Of a stretch of DNA of 64,000 bases, positions 55,107-64,000 are shown in pieces. The DNA is from Linyphia triangularis. Taxonomy: Eukaryota; Arthropoda; Arachnida; Araneae; Linyphiidae. Within the stretch, counting starts at the first letter, position 1. The number at the start of each line of letters is the position of its first letter. The notes beneath the pieces are model-generated. The model was not told the DNA's origin and did no database searches. It saw nothing but the letters and a program-made list of their open reading frames with translations. A program made the position numbers and the translations under genes. The stretch lies in NCBI GenBank assembly GCA_963978545.1, contig OZ021729.1, positions 81,446,670-81,510,669 of the forward strand. The letters run 5' to 3'.

Positions 55107-55300
55107 GGAGTTTAGTATAGCAATAAACCTTTCAGCAAGCCAATTGAGCCTGTGCTTACATAGCAATGAAACTTAGTGAGTAAAGTGAACTTGAGTTTGT
55201 CTAACAATTAGCCTTTCAGCGAGCTAAGAGTCAAAGTTGGGGGTTTATGCACAATGATGGGTCTCCTCAACGCGGGGCCATGCAGCTAGTTTAAAATATT

Positions 55301-56470
55301 TGGAGATCTGCTTTATATAATTCTTAGCTTGCTTATTCCTTGGGAAACCTATCAATAAACTAATATTTTATTAACTGTAAAAAAAAAAAAAATTACCTAT
55401 TATATCTTTATTAGCAATTTTTACAACTTTAAATCTGTAAGTTGTAAAAATGGTTGCAAGATAACTTTGCTAATGAAGTATGTTAATAAATGTAAATGAT
55501 ATTCAATTGAAGAATTAGAAGGATAAGGGCATACATTAATATTTTAACTGCTATATTAAACAGTACTAATATTTAAAGGTGAGAAATTCATAAATGCATT
55601 ACGAAGTACTTTATAGTAATATACTGTAACAAAAGTGTAAAAAAATTAACTTGATCGTGTAACTTTTTAAAACACCAATCAACTGAATATAATAAATAAT
55701 ATACCTTGTGGATCGATCCTTTAATGCAATATATAAATCAGTATACTCAGGGCCTGCGCCTGACTATGTTAAGTTGGGGCCCAAGGCCAGGACACATTCA
55801 GGGGGCCCCTCTTTTTCAAACGCGTGATTTATTGGAAATGGGCTTGACATAAAGTCAAATAATTAATATTAAATATAGAAAAAGTTGATAAATTAATGTT
55901 AATATTGTTTTCTAAAAGCTTTTTTTTATCACAAACGGAAACAAATTTCAAACAATCAAATTTTTTAATCAAACGAGGAAAGACTTATGTATAGCATTGC
56001 ATTTCGATATCATAAATTCACAATGTGTAGTAATATCCGTGACAACAATATTGACAGTATTATTCACGAATTCCGAGTCAACATTTGCTGATCTCACAAT
56101 GAATTCGTTAAGACTTCCTTTCAATTTTTTCTTGATCTTTTGAGAATACTTGTTTTTACGCTTTTAAATGATGTTCGGTTTATTTGAATAAATACACTCT
56201 GGGATACTACCTTTAGGTAAATTGATTTTCAAATCTATACGCCTGTTCTGTTACCTAAGAGCATTAAATATTTAGTACCAGATGATTTCTTTACAAGTAA
56301 AGTCTTCCAGCAACATCGCATGCGTTGATCCGAATCTAGAATTATTGTTACTTGCCGGGCAACACAATTTATTAATTTTCAATCGTTTAACTTTTGTACA
56401 TTAGATGTCGCCACGAGTATAGTTAGGTGAACCAAATTTATCGGAAGAAATATTGCATTGAAGTATAATT
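55301..56470. other. No gene; one hAT-like terminus
   Basis: CAGGGCCTGCGCCTGAC at 55748, followed by GGGGCCC patches, looks like a hAT-type left end, but no partner end was found. The rest is unassigned. Confidence 0.35.
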
Positions 56471-56474
56471 TTTA

Positions 56475-56860
56475 CTTTCAATTACCCGTATGTTCACACA
56501 GGGTGATGAAAATATTGTTTTCGATAAAAAAAAATTAGATTTTTTTTTCTTAATATTTCCACGTTTCGGAACATCCTGACTCTAAAATAGTGAACTAGGA
56601 AAAATGTGAGAACTTGGTCAGTTTAACTCTCGAACGAATACGAAGTTTAAAATTTTGTGCTTGGGTCAGTGGTGGCTTAACATTAAAGTTTTCGTCGAAA
56701 TTGCGCATGCGCATAAGGTTGCTGGCATTGAAGAAAGCCTGTTTTTCAGTAATTGCTACAAAACGGCTCTAACGATTTCGATCAAAATCGTTGTGCTAAT
56801 GTCTCTTAAGGTGATCTAAACATCTCTCTTTGTGCAATTCCCGTAAAATTGGAATATCAG
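56475..56860 (-). repeat. R3 interspersed repeat copy
   Basis: It is the reverse of 31095-31660: CAATTACCCGTATG, GGTTGCTGGCATTGAAGAAA and AATGTCTCTTAAGGTGATC occur in order. Confidence 0.65.
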
Positions 56861-57344
56861 TACAACATGTTATTAATACTAATTTAACGACATTACGCAG
56901 AACGTTTTCTGCTGTAATGTCATAAAATTAAGCCTTTTCCTGCAATGTTCTAAATGCATAACTTAATTGGTAATAAACAATAGTTGGATAGTGACACTCA
57001 CAAAAAGGCTGCTTCTGCACACGTTTGAATTATCTTTCATTAGAACGTTTGAACTACTTTTCATTTCCTAGCATGGACAATTTAGTGACATAGTGTTGTT
57101 GTTTTTTATAAACAAAAATGTTTCCAGGAGTCCAGTTTGGCGGTAAACTTCACTAGAAAACTTGTTAACAAATAACCAAATTCCAGTCCAATAGTCTAAT
57201 GCCAAGATTTGAATTTAAGGAATTTAAAATTGACTTCCGTTTCTTATTTCTAATGCATCCGGTTGAATTTTGGTGAGAAAACTCGTTTCGGCAAGACCTT
57301 TTATTTACCATATCGCCCTCATCTGCAGTATTTGTAGTTTTGGA

Positions 57345-57510
57345 CCGGGTTCGTGCGGTCCTTGAAAGTCCTTAAGAACTCCTTATTTTAACTTAATGTC
57401 TCTAGGGGCCCTTGAAAAGTACTTGAAAACTGCTTATTTTTAACCTGAAGGTCATTGGAAGTTTTTTATTTTTAAGAGTTCTTGAAACTAACGGACATTT
57501 ATTATTCCTT
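57345..57510 (+). repeat. Partial CCTTGAAA-word repeat
   Basis: CGGTCCTTGAAAGTCCTTAA, TTAATGTCTCTAGGGGCCC and AAAAGTACTTGAAAACTGC correspond to 41990-42170. Confidence 0.6.
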
Positions 57511-57639
57511 TTTTTTTTCTGTTCTTTGTATGTGAATTTCAAAAACTTCCATAGAAAAAAAAAAATCTTGATCTTCTAATAAAAAAATAAACTTTATATT
57601 TTCTTTTTCTTTCCGTAGTTGCAAAGTATTTATAATAAA

Positions 57640-58950
57640 CTAGCTGAATACCCTTGCTTCGCTACGAAATCTTACCATCTACATTTTAAAAATCAAGAGG
57701 CTTTCATGCGTTCCACATTTTACGTGTTCGATCCCGTTTCGACCTATAAAAATGAACTTTTGTTTCAAATGTTATAATTCTGACTATATTGGAAGTAAAG
57801 TATAGGGATGTGCTTAACATATGAACCGTTTTGATTCCATTGTGACCCTTTAAAATTAATTAATAGGGATAGAAAGATATTAGTTTTTCTATTTTTCGCT
57901 TTGCTGATATTTGTACCAAATTACAGACATGTGACCACATTGGAGGTAGAACTCGTTTGGAACGTTTAGATCCCTTTCGACTCTTTTAAATTAGTCAAAC
58001 CATATTGGAATAGCTTAGTTTATTGGCAGATGTATCAAATTGCAGACTTGTGACTTCTTTGGAAAATGGGACATTGCGCTATTTCTTGTATCGAAAGTTT
58101 CGATCTCTTTTCGACCCTTGCTCATCTAGATCGGAATTGTTTACTCTATCTAAGCTTGCCCTTCGAATCAAATTTCAGAGTTATGACAATATTGAAATTG
58201 GGACATTGGCTCGTTTTGGATTGTTTTGACCCCTTTCCGACTCATTAATTTGAGTTAATTTTGATCGCAATAGCTTAATTTTTCTATTCTTGTCCTTGTT
58301 GACTTTTGTTCGTAATATCAGAGTTGTGGCTATATTGCAAGTGGGACATTTGAATATTCCACGTTTGGCCCCGTTTCGACCCCTTAAAACTGGTTAATCG
58401 ACATCGGAATAATTTATTGTTTCTATTTTTGCTTTGCTTGGCTTTTGTACCAATTTTCAGAGTTATGATAGCACTGGAAGTAGAACATTGGAATATTCCT
58501 TTTTGGAACGTTTTGACCCATTTTCGACCCTTTAAAATTAGTGAATTGATATTGGAATAGCTTACTTTTTCTATGCTTGCTCTTGTTCATATTTTTACAG
58601 AATATCAGAACTCTGTGACTACAACTCAAGTGGGACATTCGAATATCCCTAAATTGGAACGTTTGACCCCTTAAAGTTGGTCAATTGAGATCGGAATAGC
58701 TTACTTTTTCTATGTTTGTCTTTTTTTATATTAGTTCCAATTTTCAGCGTTGTGACTACATTGGAAGTGGGACATTCGAATTTCCTTAATTTTTCAACAT
58801 TCGACCCCCTCTTCCACCCCAAATTTTTATGCCAGAAACTTTCGTGGGTGTGTTCTCAACAATTTTCCAAACTTTTATGGCGATCTGCATTACTGCAAGA
58901 AGTGTAGTAATGCATAAAGAACAAACACACGGACATACATTCATTTTTAT
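57640..58950 (-). mobile_element. Helitron-like repeat with internal tandem units, minus orientation
   Basis: It opens AACTAGCTGAATACCCTTGC and TTCGCTACGAAATC, the reverse of the GTAGCAAAGCACGGGTATTTAGCTAG end at 3042-3067. About seven diverged units follow, each with TTGGAAGTGGGACATTSGAAT and GACCCYTTTCGACCC-type words and about 130-160 bp long. No coding homology. The open frames at 58023-58250 are products of the repeat. Confidence 0.58.
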
Positions 58951-59509
58951 ATAAATAAATAATGTAATTCTGAATTGTAAGGATCATTATAGTAATAAAT
59001 TATTCATGATGAAATGAAGCATGTATTAAAATGATTTTCCTGGGCATGTTTACTTTGAATATTAAAATGTATGAGCCTTCTACCCTTGTAAAGGATTTCA
59101 TGGCTGGTAAGTGAAGGTCATCGTTGTCAACTTAAATTTCGATTTGCTGAAACTTTTTTTCTTGTTGCAATCGCGTTCAGAGTACATATACAGCCTTGTG
59201 AAACTATGAAGATTCGAACATAAAAATGGCAAAAACATAGTTCTGCCAAAATTAAAACAAAAAACTAATAATTCAAAACATTTTTGCAACATGAAACAGT
59301 AACACCATTCCAATGGGGTTGTTCGGACAGTACGAATTATAAAAGGTGAAGCTTCAAATCAAGTGCATTAGGATCTTTTTCTGTAAGTACTCACTGATTT
59401 TGTATTTTTTAAATCTATTTATAATTTTTTGCGCTACTAACCATATCGGGACTCTTGCTGCCAAATGCATTCAAATTTACGACTTTTAATTTATTTTTAA
59501 ATCCTTTAG

Positions 59510-60070
59510 GTTAACTGCGATTTTGCGGGTTTGTCGATGGAGGGCAAATCTGCGGATGCTTGCTGTCATCCAATCGGGCTGAAACTTAGCAGATGATGTC
59601 AAGGACGATGCATTCTATCAAATTGTGGGGCTGCAATTGTCACTAAAAGGTCGCTTTTACGGAATACTAAAAAACCAACTTGCCGTCATCCAATCGCATT
59701 AAAGAAAGGAAAAAAAAAGGGGAGGAAAAAAAAAAAATTGAATTGACCATTGTTAAACTCTTTTCTGTTGCCAAATTTTTTTTAATAAATAAATAATAAA
59801 ATTACTTTAATCAGAATAAGTAAATGATGTTCGGATATGAGAGCATAAATGCACGTTCATTTTTAATAAATAAATTTTGAAACTTAGTTTGCCACACATT
59901 TTGCTGATAGAAGTGCTTTTTATATTTAAAATTAGATGCAAATACCAAGCACACGCTGTTTACAGAATAGGCGCCTGTGTTAACGAATACAAAAATTGGT
60001 AATACATATTATCAAGGATTTATAATGCAAACTTTGTTTTTGTTGGTTATATTATTGCCATCTTATTTTA
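59510..60070 (+). repeat. F7 interspersed repeat copy
   Basis: From GCTGTCATCCAATCGGGCTG through GATGCATTCTATCAAATTGT and GGTCGCTTTTACGGAATACT to CCAAGCACACGCTGTTTACA. It is the clearest long copy and reads through the site used by the hAT at 4561. Confidence 0.68.
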
Positions 60071-60649
60071 AACTTCAAATATGGTTTTAAAACTGAATTG
60101 GAGAAATAAGGTGTCTGTTCCTGTCATAACTAATCTGGACAGAAGTAATTTGATCGTATTGGTATTGCCGCTTTTGACGTAAAATTACTCAAAACTCTAC
60201 AGTTATTGGTTTAGTATTCTTTTATCGTTGATGAAACTTAGTATTAGAAATAGTTGTCAGCAAAACCTTCTATTTTTTATCGAGTTGTTATTTAATGGTT
60301 TATTTGTGAAGAAATCGTTGAGAAACTAACCTGCAACCAAATATTCATGGCGCTTAAAGAGTTGACGTGGGCGGGGAAGATTGTATAATCGGGTGAGTTT
60401 GACGGAGGGTCAAGTCAAATGTACAGGGGAATGATTGAAAAGTAACGATTTCACCCGAAGTTTCTACCTTGATAGCAAGCTAGAAACTGTCTTTTGAATG
60501 GAAAGTTGTCTCACATTAACAATGCTTAATGTAACTTGGTTCTACAATATTTAATAGCAATGATATTTTTTAGCATTTCATGTGACGAGAATACACCATA
60601 GTATAGTAACTTAACCGAACTATATGGCTTATCCAAATCGTATTTCACC

Positions 60650-60835
60650 CACCTGATGGCTGTTTGGTTAACGCTCTGACCTCGCATGCCAAAGGTGCCG
60701 GTTTCGAATCCTGGGTTAGGCGCGTATATTCGTTGTGGTTCGTAATCCACGTAAATTGTAGATCCTTCCTGATAAACCGTTATTATGCACACAAATATCG
60801 TTGAGCGTACAAACCAACCAACCAAACCGTGTTTC
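60650..60835 (+). mobile_element. tRNA-derived SINE (family B)
   Basis: The head CTGATGGCTGTTTGGTTAAC with B-box-like GGTTTCGAATCCTGGG fits a tRNA origin. The tail is CAAACCAACCAACCAAAC. Flanks CCAAATCGTATTTCACCCAC and CCAAACCGTGTTTCCCAC look like a diverged duplication. Only the tail resembles family A. Confidence 0.7.
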
Positions 60836-60865
60836 CCACATTTCAATTACTCCATACAGCCTTTA

Positions 60866-61048
60866 GCCGACCAAACGGTACAGTGGTTAGCGTGCTAGCT
60901 TCTAGACCGCGAGGTTGCGGGTTCCGAGTCCCGTGTTAGGCATGAGTGTTTGTAAATGTATGTTGGGTTGTCTAATGACATAATGTTTCGGCGCATTATA
61001 GCCCTCGTGTTGCTGACGGCGCCAGATAATCTGAATACAACCAACCAA
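60866..61048 (+). mobile_element. tRNA-derived SINE (family A) nested in the LINE, 14-bp TSD
   Basis: It starts GCCGACCAAACGGTACAGTG and ends in AACCAACC. CCATACAGCCTTTA flanks it at 60852-60865 and 61049-61062. It has the same tRNA-like head and GGCGCATTATAGCCC body as the copies at 3217 and 63237. Confidence 0.92.
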
Positions 61049-61062
61049 CCATACAGCCTTTA

Positions 61063-61335
61063 ATATCTGGCTTTGGCTTCTCTCAACCGAATAGGAAGAG
61101 AGAAGTGATCTTGTCACGGTTTCGCATCGGTCACACGCGTTTCACCCATGTTGACCTTCTGCTGGCAAAGAGTGCCCCCTTATGCTCCTTATGTAACATT
61201 AATTTTTCTGTTTATCACATTTTAACAGAATGTCCTTCTTGTAATCAAATAACGCAAAGCCTTTTTAACGCACCTCATCCCTTATTATCTACACTATTAA
61301 ATTCACCACCTAATGTTAATCCTTTTAAATTCTAG
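61063..61335 (+). pseudogene. LINE ORF2 C-terminal fragment (Jockey/I-like)
   Basis: The frame reads GFGFSQPNRKREVILSRFRI, then GHTRFTH, then CSLCNINFSVYHILTECP, and ends at TAG. The REVILSRFRIGHTRFTH and C-x2-C...H-x4-C pattern is typical of the region after RNase H in Jockey/I-like LINEs. Reverse transcriptase and endonuclease are missing through 5' truncation. This is a dead fragment, not a host gene. Confidence 0.85.
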
Positions 61336-62171
61336 AAATTGGTTTTCATCACCTCATCTAATTTATTGATTTTAAAACTACTTTACTTGTATACATGCAT
61401 CTCTGGAATTTTTTAACAATATTGGCTTTAATCTTTTAAAACGAGTTTATGGTTTCGGCTCAGTATGGCCTTCAAGTTGCTTTTGCGCTAGTAAATCTCA
61501 AAACCAACCAACCACATTTCAATTACAAAAATGAGATTCATGACGATCTTGTTTTATCCCATGATGGTTATGAAGGATATTAATTTCAAGCGTACAAGCT
61601 AACCATACACCATTGCAAATTTGTGGATAAGCTGCCCATTTGATGGTTGTTAGGTTTCCGCAGTAATGCGCATGCCAAAAGTGTTAAGGTTTTTCTTACC
61701 CCCCCCCCCCCCTCCACTCCCCACGAAACGTTTATTTTGGTTTAAGACAGGTTGGCGTTATTGTGCTAAGATTGTCGTTTAGCGAAGTAACGAAGTCGTT
61801 TGAGTCAAATATTGTAAGTAAAATTTAATGATATACCTGTTTTTACTTGCAACGCATTATCTTTCTGCAAGATTGGGGAATATATTTGTATTTAGTAATT
61901 TATTTGTATTTGTTTTCAATGCTTGACGATTCCTCGTAAGCAGAAAACCCTTGACGGTGGGATTTTGGCGCAGCTTTTACAGACCTTCTGTAAAAAGGAT
62001 CGCCTCAAATTACTTGACATGGAATTAAATTTTGAATCTTTTGCAATTTTATTTTGGACATTTTTATTATCTCTTAAATACTGCCCCTTCCTTTGACTTT
62101 AAGGTTGGTTTGTTTATACGCTCAACCATTGAATTCCTTCTTATCCCAGTCACTTCAGAGTTATTGCTTAA

Positions 62172-62385
62172 CCCTTTGCACTCCAGGCCATTTTCGCGCT
62201 GAGGGACCAGCAACTCAAGACGTTTCCCGCCATTTTTGGATCGGTTCGTGGTTACAGATCCGCTTCAAAGAAACTAAACACAGTCATTGGCCTTGCATCG
62301 AATTTCCACATCAAACCTAGTGGTCCTCTCGAGTTGCGGCATCAAATCATGTGGTGAGTGAAAGTCACCTCTGGAGTGCAAAAAG
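62172..62385. mobile_element. piggyBac-type MITE, 214 bp, TTAA target
   Basis: The ends CCCTTTGCACTCCAG and CTGGAGTGCAAAAAG are inverted and flanked by TTAA (62168-62171 and 62386-62389). The interior is GC-richer than its surroundings and non-coding. Confidence 0.85.
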
Positions 62386-62389
62386 TTAA

Positions 62390-63224
62390 TTGCTCACATA
62401 ATATCGTAAAATGATGCATCTATTTATTCTCTTTAAAATACTCTTAACTTTGCTGTTTTCTAACAATTAATAATGTGAAGAAAGATATCCCTACTTATAA
62501 ATTTACACATTTTAATAAAAAAAATTTAAACATTGGTTGCTCTTGCTTCAAGGTACAGAATGATAAAAAGAAAAAATTGGAAACTGCATCCAAGTACGAT
62601 AATTTTTACGATACAATAGAAGTGTTTTCAATTCAGGATATTTTCTTATTTATCAATGGCGTGATACGTTGCACTTATAGTTGCACGATTTTAACCTTCG
62701 ATTAGTCGCGTTCTGCTTTCCGACATAGTTAGTCGCGTTGATCCTATGAAGTGTTTCCGTTTTTGTTTTTTTTTAAAGCCAAAGGAAATTTATTCTAATT
62801 TAAATAGTTAATTGTTACCGATTTAAGATTCTTTGGAGATATAAAGTAATAAACAATCTATTGAAATCTTAAAATTTGCTCAAAAATCGTATCACAAGTA
62901 ATTCAATAAAAATTAAGGCAGAGGAGGGAAAAGTGTATGGATACACCTGTGAGGTGCGCGCGTGATTAACGGTAGGTTAAATGTGAGGATTCCAACTTGA
63001 TACCGCCTGGATCAGATAAGGTTGGCACTAGGGGGAATATTTTATTTTTTTTACATTGGTAAGCTGTACATCACATAATGAAGGATTAACTATTCAATCT
63101 AAAGAATTGTATTTTTTGAAAAGTGTTTGTGGTAATTAGGGTCGTATATCCTACTATTTTAGATTTCTAAATTTAAGAATAACTTTGCATTTAGAAAGAA
63201 GATATATATTCATCACTCTCGAAC
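62390..63224. other. No feature recognised
   Basis: AT-rich sequence with short chance frames only. Confidence 0.45.
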
Positions 63225-63236
63225 CCTTACTGTTAA

Positions 63237-63410
63237 GCCGACCGAACGGTATAGTGGTTAGCATGCTAGCTTCTAGACCTCGAGGTTGCAGGTTCGTGTT
63301 AGGCATGGGTGTTTGTAAATGTATGTTGGCTTGTCTAATGACGAATGTTTCGGCGCATTATAGCCCTCGTGTTGCTGACGGCGCCAGATAATCTGAATAC
63401 AACCAACCAA
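63237..63410 (+). mobile_element. tRNA-derived SINE (family A), 12-bp TSD
   Basis: It starts GCCGACCGAACGGTATAGTG and is flanked by CCTTACTGTTAA at 63225-63236 and 63411-63422. A few bases are missing from the B-box region compared with the 60866 copy. Confidence 0.9.
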
Positions 63411-63422
63411 CCTTACTGTTAA

Positions 63423-63986
63423 GCAAGGTTAGAAACTAAAAAGAATTATCGTTATAAAGACTATTGTGACCAAATTTGCACTTTTAACTCGATCAGCTCC
63501 GGGTTGCTGGATGCATTTAAGTTGATTATTGATTAACAAATTATTTAGATGTGATTTACGTATCTAAGATTTAACCCGTTTTGCGTATTTAAAAAAGGGC
63601 AGAAATTAAAATCGTCCTGTGAAACACAATTCAATAAAATTATCGTTGTATAATATACAGTAACTAAAGTTGTTGTATTTGATGTAACTGACAAAATAAT
63701 TAAATTTTAATGAAAATAACATCTTCCAATTTAAATGATACTGAATGCTTCAACCAAGTTTTTTTTTTTCTATTTTCTTAAAAACTTAAAACTCTAATGA
63801 ATTTTTTCTCAAGTATCTTGAGTAAGAAATAAAATGCAATATTTTTCACAAATTATATGCTTTATTCCGTCGTCGAACATTATTATTATTATTATTTCAT
63901 TTAATTTTAAGGCCCTTATTTTTTTGTTTGGAAGGTATACTTGAACTTGAAGGTATATTTGATCCGAAAAATCCTTACGAACCCTG
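63423..63986. other. No feature recognised
   Basis: AT-rich sequence with no repeat matched elsewhere. It includes a short (ATT)n run near 63880. Confidence 0.45.
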
Positions 63987-64000
63987 GCCGACCAAACGGT
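63987..64000 (+). mobile_element. Start of a family A SINE cut by the window edge
   Basis: GCCGACCAAACGGT is identical to the first bases of the copies at 3217 and 60866. Confidence 0.75.

Larger units (their letters stand above)
52690..55300 (+). mobile_element. Helitron-like repeat with tandem units, interrupted twice
   Basis: Units with AACTCTGAAATTTTAAACAT and TTTTGGCCTTTTAATT recur between 52740 and 54660. They are followed by AGCAATGAACCTTTCAGCGAGC-like units (54770-55240) and a CATGCAGCTAGTTTAAAAT end, as in 1546-3075. A 1256-bp F5 element and a foldback MITE interrupt it. Confidence 0.52.
60851..61511 (+). mobile_element. 5'-truncated non-LTR retrotransposon (LINE), interrupted by a SINE
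   Basis: It is flanked by CCACATTTCAATTAC at 60836-60850 and 61512-61526. The 3' end is a GTTTCGGCTCAGTATGGCC segment and an AACC run. Only the end of the second ORF remains. A family A SINE lies close to the truncated 5' end. Confidence 0.8.

Noticed and set aside
55748..55820. Complete hAT element starting CAGGGCCTGCG
   Set aside because: No right terminus or target duplication could be found downstream.
58023..58250. Overlapping 60-68-residue open frames
   Set aside because: Both lie inside the tandem units of a Helitron-like repeat and recur only because the unit repeats.
60526..61117. Minus-strand open frames of 71-106 residues
   Set aside because: They cross SINE and LINE sequence and have no coding homology in that orientation.

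Overview
This is an AT-rich, repeat-dense animal nuclear region that carries one recognisable host gene. The gene is a BTB-BACK protein gene on the + strand with seven coding exons between 6632 and 48743. The exon junctions keep the reading frame and give a 380-residue product. Canonical GT/AG splice sites, long introns, SINEs, LINE debris, hAT, piggyBac and Tc1/mariner-type elements and Helitron-like repeats all point to an arthropod-like animal. The BTB protein style and repeat mix would fit a chelicerate such as a spider, but that is a weak inference. There is no sign of bacterial, viral or organellar genome organisation, and I found no CRISPR array, rRNA gene or intact tRNA gene.

Layout. 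1-6620 is upstream sequence made of repeats: a CAGGG element, a Helitron-like element with internal tandem units, a tRNA-derived SINE, and an internally deleted hAT copy sitting in an older foldback repeat. 6632-48743 is the BTB gene. Its introns (about 1.1, 3.6, 8.5, 12.4, 8.5 and 6.9 kb) hold most of the mobile DNA. The largest intron contains a three-superfamily nest: a foldback element with TA flanks (21423-26610), with a 3.4-kb hAT element and a 254-bp piggyBac-type MITE inside it. That intron also holds a miniature LTR retrotransposon at 30349-30783. The fifth exon runs into a 3-copy, 283-bp tandem array that repeats its 5' splice site. A poly(A) signal follows the stop codon at 48918. 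49000-64000 has no recognised host gene. It holds further MITEs, two Helitron-like elements, three SINE insertions, a 5'-truncated LINE and a second piggyBac-type MITE.

Main unusual points. (1) Several elements share 5'-CAGGG ends, subterminal arrays of a short word and, in the clearest cases, 6-bp target duplications. (2) The miniature LTR element has tRNA-like sequence in both LTRs. (3) The 3' end of the common SINE matches the 3' end of the LINE in the same window, which suggests a SINE/LINE partnership. (4) The BTB exon end is triplicated with its splice donor. Boundaries with target-site duplications were read directly. Family names for elements without coding sequence are inferences from ends and duplications.
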